DNA of 64,000 nucleotides from Cephalopachus bancanus (GCA_027257055.1 JAPVLO010001001.1:186001-250000), one strand, 5' to 3'; counted from the stretch's first letter, positions 48,616-60,771 are shown. Numbers and translations are program-made. Notes: a model not told the origin generated them from the sequence alone.

Positions 48616-50321
48616 ATGGGCCAGAGCGAATCCAAGGAACGTAAGATGTTTATCAGTATACTAATGAATACTCTGTCTAATCGTGGAACTAAGGTTTCTT
48701 CTAATGATTTAGCCTGGTTTTTACATTTTGTCCAGGAAAATTGTCTATGGTTTCCTGAAGAAGGAACAGTTAATTTAGACACTTGGTGTAAGGATGGAGA
48801 AGAAATTAAATTGTATTATACACATCATGGCCCTGACAAAGTACCATTTGATGCTTTTGCTTTATGGAATCTAATTAAGGATGTCTTGGATCCACAGCAT
48901 GATTATGACAAATTTCCTTCCAAAAAGCCTGCTGCTGATGATGCTGAGGATAATTTTCTTTTTGCTGCTGCCTCTACAGCTTTAAAATATGATGATAAAT
49001 TATCCCCACAGGATACAGCAGCTTTGAAGAATGCAGCCACAAGTCACCATGGTAATAATTACCTTAATAACATCCCACCTTTTCCACAGGTCCCTTTTTA
49101 TAAGGAAGAGGTAAGTAAGCTAAACTTTACACCTGGCAGTCCTCCCACCTCTCCTTTTCTTTTTGGAATCCAGGTTGCTCGAGCAGAGGCAGAGAGGAAA
49201 GGAGATTTCAGTTTATCAGCATGCTTTCCAGTGGCCTTTACTACTGGTGCTGATGGAATAGCCTCAGCTCAGTGGGAACCCTTGCCATATAAGTTGGTAA
49301 AAGAACTAAAAGAGGCAAGCTCATGGTACGGTCCTTTAGCTCCTTATACAGCTATTTATATCTTATATCAATTTACTACCCAATGGATGATTGCCTCTGA
49401 TTGGCAACAATTGGCTAAATATCGCCTACCCGGAGGAGCTTATTTATTATGGAAAACAGAATATGAGGATCAAGTTCAAATTCAAATGACTCAAAATCAA
49501 AATCGTCCACCAGGAACGTTTGTCATTGTAATAGATATGCTCACAGTTACTGGACAATATACTACTAATAATGGTCAAATAGTGCTACCCAGAGATGTTT
49601 TTGTTCAGGTAAGTCATTGTGCATTGTAAGGCATACACAATGCCTGGAAAAGGTTGCCTGCTGATTCTATTCAAAATTCTTCTTTGTCTGAGATAAAACA
49701 AAAGGCAGATGACAATTATGAGGATTTTGTGTCTAGATTGACCATCGCCATCAACCGAGTAATTTCTAGTGAGGAAGCAGCAGAAATTTTAATCAAACAA
49801 TTAGCCTTTGAGAATGCTAACAACACTTGTCAGGCCTTGATTAGACCTATAAGAAAGACTGGACAAATTATTGATTATGTTAGACAGAGTGCTGATGTGA
49901 GTCCAGCCTTTATGCAAGGCATGGCTATGGCCGCTGCTTTAAAAGGAGAATTCTTTTCTCAAATTGTTCAAGGTATGCAAAGTAGTAATAAGCACAGAAA
50001 AATCCCTGTACAATCTTGGTCAAATTGGGCATATTAACAGAAATTGTCCAAGTAAGCAAGGCATGGATGGACGACAAGGCATACCACTGTCACCTACTGG
50101 TGTTGCTAGACCAAAATCTTTATGTCCTAAATGTCAGAAAGGATTTCATTGGGCAAAAAGAATGCCAATCAAAATTTCATAAAAATGACACTCCTTTAAT
50201 TCAACAACAAGCCATTCCGCTTCAGGGAAATGGCCAGAGGAGCCAGCCCTGGCCCCAAATGACAATAGGGGCAGCTGACACCATGAACCCATTCACTCCT
50301 TTTGTTCCATCGCAGAGCTAA
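48616..50321 (+). pseudogene. gag: gag of family B (matrix, capsid, nucleocapsid)
   Basis: The ATG at 48616 gives MGQSESKERK and a 337-codon open frame to a TAA at 49627-49629. Matrix comes first, with a D-D-A-E-D acidic run near 48940. Capsid then follows, with the Y-G-P-L-A-P-Y and D-W-Q-Q-L-A segments near 49330-49420. The same frame reopens and runs to 50037, so only one stop interrupts most of gag. A frameshift near 50010 and another near 50157 break the nucleocapsid. In the first zinc knuckle both leading cysteines are lost (Y-N-L-G-Q-I-G-H). The second, C-P-K-C-Q-K-G-F-H-W-A-K, is intact apart from the frameshift. The original stop is the TAA at 50319-50321. Confidence 0.9.
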
Positions 50322-51150
50322 TCCGAGCCACCCCAGGCAGTGCAGGACTGGACGTCTGTTCCTCCACCACAACAATATTAACTCTGGATGTTCCAGTCAC
50401 CTCAATTCCAATGGGAGTTAAGGGCCCTCTCTCAGATGGAATAGTAGCTGTAATATTAGGAAGAAGTTCCTTGTCCATGCAAGGAATTTCTGTTATTCCT
50501 GGAGTGGTGGATTCAGACTACATGGGGGAAATCCAGGTACTTGTTGCTCCTCCCAATAAGACTGTACAATTTAACAGAGGCCAGAGGATAGCTCAGTTGC
50601 TACTCCTGCCTTATTATAAAGTGGGCAAAACTTTAACTGATATGCCCTGAGGTAACTCTGGATTTGGCTCAAGTGATTTTGTCTTTTGGGTTCAGGAAGT
50701 TACTAATCCCAGACCTTATAAAGAATTGTACATTCAGGGAGTCAAAATTAAAGGTTTATTAGGTACCGAAGCCGATGTTTCTGTATTGCTGGAAAAGACT
50801 GCCCTGCTTCTTGGCCAACTCAAATGGCTCCTTCAGGACTCATAGGTATTAGTCGAGTACCATCAGTAGCTAAAACCTCTCAAATTTTAACGTGGATAGA
50901 TGAGGAAAATTCAGGAACTTTTTGCCCGTATGTTATTCCATCTATCCCCTTTACATTATGGGGAAGAGACATTCTTACTCAACTGGGCACACTTTTATAT
51001 AATCTTAATGACAAAGTTTCAGTGCAAATGTTACAAATGGGCTATGATCCCTGTAAGGTACTTGGTAAAGACGGACAGGGGATACAGGAACCTGTCCAAA
51101 TTAAAGAGAGGACAAACCGAGTTGGCATTGGTTACTCAAATTTATTCTAG
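50322..51150 (+). pseudogene. pro: pro of family B (dUTPase, protease, G-patch)
   Basis: The dUTPase is continuous from about 50338 to the TGA at 50648-50650. It includes A-G-L-D-V (motif 1), G-R-S-S-L-S, and G-V-V-D-S-D-Y-M-G-E-I (the uracil-binding block). Protease follows. Its active site near 50763-50777 reads G-T-E-A-D instead of D-T-G-A-D, so it could not be catalytic. After a one-base loss near 50790, a 108-codon run at 50824-51150 covers the flap to the G-patch, including L-G-K-D-G-Q-G-I-Q. In living relatives these are made as a Gag-Pro fusion by frameshifting. Confidence 0.88.
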
Positions 51151-51195
51151 GGGCCATTGTTCCTACTGCCAACTCAATAAACTGGAGTGATGATA

Positions 51196-52229
51196 AACCA
51201 GTTTGGGAGGAATAATGGCCATGTCCTCGGAAAAACTTAAGGCAGCTAAAGAACTAGTCCAGCAACAATTAGAGGCTGGTCACATACAGCCTTCCAACAG
51301 TCCTTGGAATACTCCTCTTTTTGTCATTAAGAAAAAATCTGGTAAATGGAGACTTTTACAGGACTTAAGAGCTATTAATGCTACCATGGAAGCCATGGGA
51401 GCACTACAGCCTGGGTTACCATCACCAGTTGCTATTTCTGCTAACTTTAACATCATAGTTATTGATTTACAGGATTGCTTTTTTATTATACCGTTAAGCC
51501 CTGAAGATTGTAAGAGATTTGAATTTAGCTTGCACTCAGAGAATTTAAAACAAGCTTTTCAAAGATTTAATGAAAGGTCCTGCCACAAGTTATGAAAATA
51601 ATCATAGTTTATGTCAAAAATATGTTGATGCTGCTTTGCAAGTTATTAGAAGCCAATATCCTAATCTTTATTTAATTCATTATATGGATGATAATTTACT
51701 GGCTCATGAAGATCATGTTCTTTTGCACAATATTCTTAATAAAACTGTTACTGCTTTAAATGATTGTGGTTTACAAATTTCCCTCGAAAAAATTCAAACT
51801 AATACACCTTTTACATATCTTGGCCATGTCTTAAACACACAAACAGTGAGTCATCAGCCTTTGCGATTACACATAGATTATTTGGTAATGTTGTATGACT
51901 TTCAAAAACTTCTAGGGCACATTAATTGGGTTAGACCATATCTACAAGTCACAACAGCTGGCTTAAATCCTCTATTTGATATATTACAAGGAGATTCTTC
52001 TCCAAACTCTGAAAGAGGCTTGACGCCAGAGGCTAGTAAAGCTTTAGTCCTTGTAGAACAAGCCATTGAGTCCCAAAAGGTTAAAAGATTAAATTATCAT
52101 TTGCCTTGGGATTTAATAATCTTAGCTACTGCCCACATTCCTACAGGGTGGTTGTGGCAGGAAGGGCCAATGGAATGGCTCCATTTGCCAGTAACATCTA
52201 AAAAATACTGGCATCTTAACCTTATTTAG
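51196..52229 (+). pseudogene. pol: pol of family B: reverse transcriptase
   Basis: The first open part, 51203-51595, carries [16 protein letters not shown] and V-I-D-L-Q-D-C-F-F, which holds the first catalytic aspartate. A one-base loss near 51570 shifts to the second part, 51570-52229. This has C-Q-K-Y-V-D-A-A-L and the Y-M-D-D box (51690-51701, with Asn directly after it), then the thumb and connection. A TAG at 52227-52229 ends the run. Most of the domain is readable in two frames. Confidence 0.9.
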
Positions 52230-52880
52230 TAGCTTTACTAATAACCAAGGGGAGACAAAGAAGTGTTGAATTGTTTGGACAAGATGTGCATAATGTTATT
52301 GTTTCTTATGATGTTTCAATTTCAGACCCTGCTCCAAACTAGTGATGATTGGCAAATAGCTCTAACTGATTACAGAGGACAAATTTTGTTTCATCTACCT
52401 AAAAGTCCACTGTTACAGTTTGTAAAACAGAATTCTATAATTTTTCCTTGCATTTGTTCCTTGACTCCCCTCGAGGAGGCAGCTTTGGTTTTTACTGATG
52501 GATCTTCAAATGGGAAAGCTGTAACAATCTTTAATAATGAGTCTCATGTACTGGAAACCTCAGAAACTTCTGCACAAAAACAGAATTACAAGCAGTATTG
52601 TTTGCTTTTACAATTTTAAAAAATTCTAAATTTAATTTGTATACTGACATGTTACATGAAAGAGCTGTTTCCTCATATTGAAGCAGCTACAATTCCTATA
52701 AATAAGACTACAATTTTGGGATTATTAATCCAATTACAACAGATAAACCATAATCGGAAGGAACAGTTTTTTGTAGGCCATATTAGATCCCATTCTGTCC
52801 TATTGGGACCTTTACACCAAGGTAATCAAATGGCTGACACTTTAGACCTACAATTTGTATTGCAGTGGAAGCTGAAGCAG
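52230..52880 (+). pseudogene. pol: pol of family B: RNase H
   Basis: A run at 52263-52619 contains the tether and the start of RNase H, with F-T-D-G-S-S-N-G-K-A near 52492-52521. This is the first catalytic Asp block. The frame breaks near 52600 and again near 52655. The final block H-I-R-S-H-S (52780-52797) and G-N-Q-M-A-D (about 52821-52838) completes it. This is the domain almost entirely missing from the A units. Confidence 0.86.
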
Positions 52881-53688
52881 TCACTAAAGCTCAATCTTCC
52901 CACCAAATTCATCATCAAAATGCTACTGCCTTATGTTATTGGTTTCATTTACCTAGGGAAACAGGTAGGCAAATCATTAAAAATCACAAAGCTTGTCCCA
53001 TCTTTGTTCCTCTTTCAGGAGGAGTTAATCCTTGAGGCTTAAAACCAAATGCTCTATGGCAAATGGATGTTACACATTTTTCCAGTTTTGGGAAGTTGTC
53101 ATATTTACATTTTTCTGTGGATACATTTTCTCATGTTATTTTAGCTTCAGCAAGAACTGGAGAAGCTTATAAGGATGTGGTGCAACATTTTTTTTTGTTT
53201 GTTTTTCCCAGCTAGGAATGCCAAAACAACTTAAAACAGATAATGGACCTGCTCATACATCTAAATCTTTTCGACGATTTTGTTCTCAATTTAACATTTC
53301 CCATTCTACTCGTATTCCATATAACCCACAGGGCCAAGCCACAGTTGAAAGATCCCATCAAACTTTAAAAAATCAAATAATTAAATTACAAGAGGGGGAG
53401 TTTAAGTATAGCTTTCCTCATCATATTTTGAATCATACTTTATTTGTGATAAATCATTTAAATTTGAATTCTACAGGCAATTCGGCTATGACCAGACACT
53501 GGAACCCAGAAGGAAATGTCAAACCTATGGTAAAATGGAATGATCTTCTTACATGCCAATGGAGAGGGCCTGATATATTATTTTCCAGTGGATGGGCTAT
53601 GCTTGCATATTCCCACAGAATGAATCAACTCCTATTTGGATTCCTGATCGATTCATTCGGAATGCCTCTAGTAATCCACCTACTATGA
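52881..53688 (+). pseudogene. pol: pol of family B: integrase
   Basis: The zinc-binding HHCC region begins with H-Q-I-H-H near 52900, with the paired cysteine near 52995. In the core, W-Q-M-D-V-T-H-F near 53062 holds the first catalytic Asp. L-K-T-D-N-G-P-A-H-T holds the second, near 53235. N-P-Q-G-Q-A-T-V-E-R holds the glutamate, near 53345. A frameshift or stop separates the first Asp from the other two, which lie in the open run 53218-53688 together with the C-terminal domain. No A unit has any of this. Confidence 0.9.
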
Positions 53689-55706
53689 TGAGTGACAAAG
53701 ATCAGGACACTTCAGAGGAATGAAGGATGAACAGCAATTCCTGACACTAACAAACAGGAGAATTTGTTCTTTCTACTACAGGAGGCTTCATCACGGGTAG
53801 AGCAGGATCTGAAACATCAGCACTTTTATACCAACAGAGAAACCGTAACACACCAGATGAGAGACCTCTCTTTACAGGATGAAAATCCACAGTCTAGATT
53901 GTCTCGAACAAGATGAGCCACACTCAGAAAACATTTCTAGCATTCGTCATTTGCAACTGCCAATCTGGGAACAAATGGAATTATTGACTAAAAAGGCAGG
54001 GGATATGGTAATATCGCAACAAACTACCGTCAGGCCGGTAATTCTGTTTTTAGCTATGATTGCTCCTGTGATGAGTCAAATAGCTCTAGCCTCTGTAGTT
54101 GTGGCTAATAAGACCTACTGGGTTTATATGCCTAACCCTCCAACATTTCAACCTGTCACTTGGGATAATGAGGTTATTAATTTATTTTCTGATTCCTCTC
54201 AATTGATGGGAGGACCTACTTTATACTCAAACAAAACACGTTATTAATACTATTTTTTCTTATGAAGGACATTCTTGTTTACCTCCCATTTGTTTTTAAG
54301 ATAATTCAGTTGTCAAAAATTATAGAACCTCTTGTTTAATGTCCACTTTAAAGTCTTTAATCACTAATAGTCAAACCCAAAGTAATAAAGGATACTGGTG
54401 GATTGAAATGCTGATGCCTGGAGGAGCTGGTCACAAGAATTTTGCCATCACTTAATATACCCATCTGCTTTCCTAATAATACCAAGAAGGACTGGATACT
54501 CACTCAGTGAGATGTTGGGTATCCAAAGTGGAGAGCGTGTGTTTATGAATCTAAAGTGGACTATCCCATATCTGGCGAAAAACTCTATATTAGTGACTGG
54601 GGTCAAAATTTACGACCCTACTTAACTACTTCCACTCAACCTCCCGCTAGGTGGCATATTAATGGTTGGATACCCCCGATATTATCAACTACAATCAGGA
54701 ATAAATAAATGTGCAACCTTACTTGTGGAAGGCCCTAGCTGCCCTAAAATCTCTTGTTTTAATAACAACCACATGGGGGAAATTACACTTACAAAATAAG
54801 AGCTTGCTAACAATCCACTTATGTTTTTCTTTTATGGAATGAATATCACATTGTAAGAATTGATCACTACAATAATGTGTATTCTATATCTTGTCAAAAT
54901 TGTATTCTCACAAATTGTTTAACTGATGTTAATTATCAAGGTTTTTTTATTCTTAAACCACCTCCACACTTAATAGTTCCAGTACAATTGTCAACTCACT
55001 GGTAGGATGAAGATGGTCTACAAACATTGTATGAGGTTAATTCCCTATTGGAAAGATGAAATAGATTTTTTGACTACTTTAATTTTAGGTATTACAGCTT
55101 TAATTGCCATTGCTACTTCAGTTAGAGTATCAGCAATGGCTCTAACTAAAGAAGTCCATACAGCCACGTTTGCTGACCAGCTGTCTAGAAATGTTTCTAT
55201 AGCTTTAGCTACTCAGGAAACTATTGATCAGAAGCTAGAAAGCAAGGTTAATGCTTTGGAGGAAGCAGTTATGGCAGTAGGACGAAAACTTATGACCTTA
55301 AAAATAAGATTGGCTCTCCGTTGTCATTCTGAGTTTAAATGGATTTGCCTCACTCCTTTGGAGGTAAATAAGTCTGTTTATACTTGGGACAAAGTAAGAA
55401 TTTGAAATTTGGAACTACTCAGACTTGAGCATAGATCTAATTAAATTACATCAACAAAATCAGGACATAACATTTGCTGAAAACCAATCTCGGTCCACTG
55501 AATTGTCTAGTTCTATATTTAATAATTTTTCATCATAGTTGACAAAAAATCATTGATGTCTATACTTATCAATGTGGGCACTTGCAGAACAGTGATACTT
55601 TTGTTGCTGTGTTTACTCCCAATCATCTTCATAGTATAAAGAAGAGTATATCTCGGCTTAATACGGAGTTTCATGGTTTTGTGCTAAAAAATAAAAAAGG
55701 GGGAGA
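53689..55706 (+). pseudogene. env: env of family B (SU and TM)
   Basis: An open run at 53879-54247 holds a leader with a hydrophobic signal segment (V-I-L-F-L-A-M-I-A-P-V) and the start of SU (Y-W-V-Y-M-P-N-P-P, then V-T-W-D-N). This is the HML-type class II env layout. SU then decays through many stops. TM returns at 55007-55405 with a fusion-peptide-like hydrophobic segment (I-L-G-I-T-A-L-I-A-I-A) and a heptad-like helix (L-E-S-K-V-N-A-L-E). The cleavage site is lost. The polypurine tract AAAAAAGGGGGAGA at about 55693-55706 ends the region. Confidence 0.85.
55693..55706 (+). promoter_or_regulatory. Polypurine tract of family B
   Basis: The purine run AAAAAAGGGGGAGA directly before the 3' LTR is the plus-strand primer. 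Family A units have related but weaker tracts, such as AAAACGGGGAGA. Confidence 0.8.
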
Positions 55707-56505
55707 TGGGAGTCCGCACGGAGACCCACTGAGCATTAGATATCAGGGCAGCCATTGACCTTGAGATGACTAGAGTGTATTTGGGAGCTGTTGACCCCAT
55801 TGTCTCTCCGTTTTCTTGGCAATAAAGCCTCATGTTAGCTCAAGTATGAAAACTCCAGACAGGGATGAACACAAGCTAACATTAGAAATTCGCTGTTCCC
55901 ATTTCCTTCTGTCTGCAGTTTTGACTTTCGTCTGGTACAAGCCAGGACTACATCAAAGAACCCAGGGACTGAGAGCCCAGCATAAACTTTTGACAGAGCA
56001 ACAATATGTAAAACTGGTTTTAGTTATTATAAGTTCCATTGACTATGTTAGTACAAAGCAAATGAATAGATAAACTGCTTATCAATAGGAAATTTATTAT
56101 AAGTATATAAAGTAGAATAAAATAAAACATAGATTACAATTGATAGAATGGTATAATACTTATAAAAACTGTAATAATACTTCTAAGGGACATTAGTCTA
56201 GCATAGGAACTGGAAAGACAAGTTGGGTTTGTTCTTTACCATGCTTGAAGAATTATCTGGGGGGCAGGGCATGCCCCCGTGCACCTGGTTGTCTGTTAAT
56301 ATGGGAGACATCTGAGTCTGAATGTGTAAAATTTGGAGATAAAAACCCTCTGTGCTTTTCAAAAACGGCTTCTGTCACTTGAACAGTAGTCCAGATCTCT
56401 TTTTTCCCTCTCTTTCTTTCTCCCCCTTCCTCATCCTCTTTTTTTAGGTTGCCAAATCCTTCTCACCTCCAGGAACCCAGACACTGCAGAGGCAGGACTC
56501 CAGCA
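55707..56505 (+). repeat. 3' LTR of family B provirus
   Basis: It aligns end to end with the 5' LTR over about 800 bp. It begins TGGGAGTCC, having lost a few bases of TGTTGGGAG, and ends GACTCCAGCA. It is followed at once by family A sequence (TCTAATCCCC). Substitutions relative to the 5' LTR are spread along the whole length. Confidence 0.9.
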
Positions 56506-56612
56506 TCTAATCCCCTTAAGGGATTTGACAAACACAGACAGGGAATGCAGGAACCTGTCCAAATTAATGAAAAGACAAACCGACCTGGTATTGCCTACTC
56601 AAATATATCCTA
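56506..56612 (+). pseudogene. pro: pro remnant, unit A10, right part (G-patch end)
   Basis: This is the continuation of the protease region interrupted at 47662. It carries the CAGACAGGGAATGCAGGAAC (G-patch) segment and the end of pro, where CTAG has become CTATGG. It confirms that the B provirus inserted into a pre-existing A unit. Confidence 0.86.
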
Positions 56613-56669
56613 TGGACCATTGTTTCCAATAATGATGACCCTATCACCTGGTAAGTTGATGAACTGGTT

Positions 56670-57871
56670 TATGTGGAACAATGGCCCATGCACACAAAAA
56701 AGGTTAAGGCAGCCAAAAAACTAGTCTAATAGCAATAAACGGCGAGTTATATAAAGCCTTCTACTATCCCTTCTGAATGACAACCACTAACCCTTGAAAC
56801 ACTCCTATTTTTGACATTAAGAAAAATCAGGTAAATGGAGATTATACAGGATTTGAGAGCTTTTAACGCTACTGTGGAAGCCATGGGAGTGCTGCAGTCT
56901 GGATTGCTATCTCCAGTCGTTATACCTGTTAACTTTAATATTATAGTCATTGATTTACAAGATTTTTTCTTTACTATACTTTTAAGACCAGAGGATTGTA
57001 AACAATTTTTCTTTAGTTTACCCTCTGAGAATTTAAAGCAACCTTTCCAAAGATTTCAATGGAAAGTCCTGCCACAAGGAATGAAAACAGCCCTACCTTG
57101 TGTCAGAAGTATGTGGACTCTCCTTTACAATGTATTGGAAACCAATATCCTAATCTGTATTTAATCCATTATGTGGATGACATTTGACCGGCTCATGGAA
57201 ATCGTGCCTTTTTACAGGAATTTCTTGTTGGTACTGTGACTGCTCTCACTGAGTAAGGTTTAAAAATTTCTCCTGAGAAATTTCAAACCAATCCTCTTTC
57301 CACACCTGTTGACCATGGGTTAACACACAAAAGGAAATTCACCAACCTTTATAATTACGAAAATATCACTTGGTGATATTTAATGATTTCCAAAAATTTG
57401 GCAGAGATATTATGCAGATTAAATATTATTTACATATCACTACGGTATACGTATATCCTTTGTTCAATATTTTACTTATGGATTTTTCTCCCAATTCTGA
57501 GAGAATTCTCACACCAGAGACCAAGGAAGCCTTATCCCTTGTGGAAAAGGCTATTGAGTCTCAAAAATTTAAAAGAGTAGATTCCCACCTACCTAAGAAC
57601 TTAACTATTCTGGGCACTCTCCACAATCCCACAGGATGTCTGTGGTAAGAAGGATCAACGGAATGGCTCCATCTTTCAGTAACCTCTAAAATAATATTGG
57701 ATTCCTATCCCTACTTAGTAGGTTGATTAAAAACTAAAGGAAGACAAAGAAGGGTGGAATTGTTTGGGCATGAAATCCGTAATATTGTTATTCCTTATGA
57801 GAGACTTCAATTTCCATCTTTTTAATCTAGTTAAGATTGACAATTTGCATGAACTGATTATAGAAAACCCA
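56670..57871 (+). pseudogene. pol: pol remnant, unit A10 (RT and start of RNase H)
   Basis: An open run at 56835-57164 (109 codons) carries the V-I-D-L-Q-D-F-F block and later palm. The catalytic box at 57170-57181 reads Y-V-D-D and is followed two codons later by TGA. The connection region is open at 57370-57648. The RNase H stub ends near 57871. Confidence 0.84.
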
Positions 57872-59642
57872 CTTTATTTCTGCTCAAACCAAACATGTGA
57901 TTAATAATAATTTTTTCCCTCAAAAGACACTCTTACTCACCTCCCATTTGCTTTCAGGATAATTCAGCCTTTAATAATTATAAAGTTTCATGCTTAAAGT
58001 CTTCTCTCAAGTTATTAACCATTAACAGTCAAACTCAGAGCAATAATAGAAAATATTGGTGGACTGAAATGCTGATGCAAATAGGAGTTGATCCCAACTT
58101 AGCCACAAGAAGTGCACACCAATTAGTATAGCAATCTGGTCTCCTAATCACATTGAAAAAGTCTGGTTTCTCATGCAGCAAGACATGGGTATCCAAAGTG
58201 GGGAGAGTCCATTTATGGATTTAAAGTAAACTATTCCATACCTGTTGAAAAACTATAACAACTACTATTGGAAATAAACAAATTGTTTAACCTTACTTTT
58301 GGAGGACCCTTGCTGTCCTGAAACCCATTGTTTTAGCCCTACCACTTGGGGAATTTCACACCTATAAAATGAGAGCTTGTTTACCATCTCCATATGTTTT
58401 TTCTTGTATGAAATCAATATCACATTGTTAAAATTAATCACTGCCATGACATGTATTCTATACCCTGTCAAAATTGTATTCTCACAAACTGTTTCACTGA
58501 TGCTTATTATAAATAATTTGTCATTCTTAAACAAACTCCATACTTGGTAGTCCCAGTGCACCTATCATCTCACTGGAATGATAAATATGGTTTACAATGA
58601 TTGTGTGAGATTAACTCAATAAGGAGAACAGATATAAAAGATTTCTAGTTACCTGTGTCTTCAGAACTACAACCCTAATAGCTATAGCTACTTCTGTAAC
58701 AGTTGCACCTGTGGCTCTAGCTCAGAAAGTTTACACATCTACTTTTGCTAATTAGTTAATTAAGAATGTTTTTCTAGCCTTAGCCTACCCAAGAGATTAT
58801 TGATTTGAAGCTGGAGAGCAGAGTGAATGCCTTGCAAGGAGCATTTCTAACTGCAGGACAAGAATTGTGATCGTAAAAATTAGGTTGTTTTTTTGATGTC
58901 ACTCTGAATTTAAGTGTCTTTGCCTCAGTCCTTTATGGTAAATAAATCTGTCCACACATGGGACTAATTAACTAATTAGCAAAAGTAGATGTGTAAACTT
59001 TCTGAGCTAGAGCCACAGGTGCAACTGTTACAGAAGTAGTTATAGCTATTAGGGTTGTAGTTCTGAAGACACAGGTAACTAGAAATCTTTTATATCTGTT
59101 CTCCTTATTGAGTTAATCTCACACAATCATTGTAAACCATATTTATCATTCCAGTGAAATGATAGGTGCACTGGGACTACCAGGTATGGAGTTTGTTTAA
59201 GAATGACAAATTATTTATAATAAGCATCAGTGAAACAGTTTGTGAGAATACAATTTTGACAGGGTATAGAATACATGTCATGGCAGTGAATAAAAATTAA
59301 AATAAAAATTAAAAATTTTTTAATTAAAAATTATATTCTTGTAGTTTTGAATCATTCAAACTTGAGTATAGACCTTACTAAATTTCACCAAGAAATCCTA
59401 GATCTTATGGTTGCTGAAAAGCAATTCTGGTCTACTGAATGGGTCCATTGTATGTTTAATAATATTCCTTCATTCATTAATCAAAAATTATTGATGTATA
59501 TATTCATCATTTTGGGAATTTGTGTCACTGTTATACTTATGTTGCTTTGTCTGCATCCTATCATCTCAGGGTGCTAAAGAAGAGAATATATCAGATCCAC
59601 ATGGATTTCTAGGGTTTTGTGCTTAAATAAAAAACGGGGAGA
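57872..59642 (+). pseudogene. env: env remnant, unit A10, with inverted duplication
   Basis: SU and the cleavage site (N-R-Y-K-R-F-L near 58628) are present. TM is then interrupted at about 58964 by an inverted copy of this same unit's SU/TM junction, followed by an AT-rich filler near 59290-59335. TM resumes near 59330 and is open at 59347-59577 through the membrane anchor. The polypurine tract AAAAAACGGGGAGA precedes LTR10. Confidence 0.85.
58438..59289. repeat. Inverted duplication, two 325-bp arms
   Basis: The left arm, 58438-58762, and the right arm, 58965-59289, are reverse complements with only a few mismatches that I could find (for example AGATGATAGG against AAATGATAGG). The spacer of about 202 bp is normal unit sequence. 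The left arm is in the orientation expected for env, so the right arm is the added copy, inserted within GGGACAAGATT of TM. The arms are far more alike than any two A units are to each other, so the copy was made locally and recently. Confidence 0.93.
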
Positions 59643-60615
59643 TGTTGGGAGCTCACCAAGTAGGTCCACTGAGCATTAGGGATCAGGGAGGACCATGGAC
59701 CTTGAAACCACTAGGATGCATTTGAGAGCTGTTGACTCCATACCTTCCCCCTTTTTCCACGTGTCACAAACAACCAGGAAAACCTCTTGCTGGCTCTAAA
59801 GGGACTCTGAAAGCAGAGAGAACACAGGTGACTTCGAATTCTTTGTTCCCATATTCCATGGTTATTTTTTGTTGTTGTTTTTAAGCAATTAATCTTAATT
59901 TTGAGTAACATTAGGAGACATTGCATGTCACAGTTTCTCTTGATCTGATTTTAGAAATGTATAGATATAGGTCCTAGAAAATAGTTTATATAGATTAAGA
60001 AAATTTAAGTAACCATTTTCTTTTAGAAGTATGGTTAGTGCAGCTTGATTTAGGGAGGCCATTGAGGTTTGAATTACTCCTGATGGTGCTCGAAGAGTGT
60101 AACCATAGCAGCAATTGTTTTAATAAAAACTAGTTTCAATTAGTTCAGATATTGGAAGTTAGTAATTCACCATGGTGGCTTCTGGTTTAGACATTGAGTG
60201 AAGTTAATTCAAGGTGATGTAGTTGTAATACAATTAAGGGATCATAAGAAACTGGTTTAGGGAACAGTAAGGTAGCACAGGAAACAAAAAGACAATTTGT
60301 GATTGTTCTTCCTCATGTTCTTCTCATATATTCTTCTTTATGTGATGATAAAACATTTGCTTGCGAGTGCTGTGTGTCCTTTTTTCACCTGGAACTGTTC
60401 ATGTGAAAGGCACATTCTACCTTTTGTTCCTGTGATGATAACTTTTCAGAGTTTTGGGATAAAAGCTCTGGGATTACACCCATTCTATGGCTTCTGCTTA
60501 GTTAGCAGGAGTCCAGTCTCTTTCTCTCTCTCCAGTGATTTCTTTCTTTTGTAAATCGCCAATGGTGCCACACCTGAAAGAAACTTCAGAACCTTGAAGA
60601 TCAGCACAGCTGCCA
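59643..60615 (+). repeat. LTR10, family A
   Basis: Complete, starting TGTTGGGAGCTCACC, closer to the B-type TGTTGGGAGC than the other A copies. GGGATAAAAGCTC is near 60455. The primer-binding-site remnant at 60616-60637 reads CTAGCTCCTAAACTTGGGG. The donor-like site is AAAGGTAATA. Confidence 0.9.
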
Positions 60616-60771
60616 CTAGCTCCTAAACTTGGGGTGCTAGAAAGGTAATATTTTCCTAATTTCAGGAGGGTTAGGAACTTATCCAAGGGTGCTGCAGACC
60701 CTTCTGTAGAGACAGTCAGAAAGAAGATGGATAAGGATTACTTTTTGTAACACCAGACACATGACAAAACC

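Larger units (their letters stand above)
47663..56505 (+). mobile_element. Nested family B endogenous retrovirus (betaretrovirus-like)
   Basis: A full-layout provirus (LTR, gag, pro, pol, env, LTR) sits inside unit A10. Array sequence before it (ATGCTACAATTGG) resumes after it (CCCCTTAAGGGATT). The 6-bp flanks TCTCAA (47657-47662) and TCTAAT (56506-56511) are a plausible imperfect target duplication. The two LTRs differ at very roughly one position in ten by eye, so the insertion is old. Unlike the A units it keeps capsid, RNase H, integrase and the env start. The lysine-tRNA primer site, dUTPase, G-patch and HML-like env mark class II. Confidence 0.93.

Noticed and set aside
48153..48782. 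A 209-codon open frame on the minus strand
   Set aside because: It is antisense to the B LTR, leader and gag start. It has low-complexity K/R/E runs from the pyrimidine tracts and no recognisable domain. It is a chance shadow.
47657..56511. A clear-cut target duplication for the B provirus
   Set aside because: TCTCAA and TCTAAT match at only four of six positions. I report it only as plausible; the interrupted A10 alignment is the stronger evidence for nesting.
58265..58561. A 98-codon minus-strand frame
   Set aside because: It is antisense to env of unit A10 and overlaps one arm of the inverted duplication. No family features.
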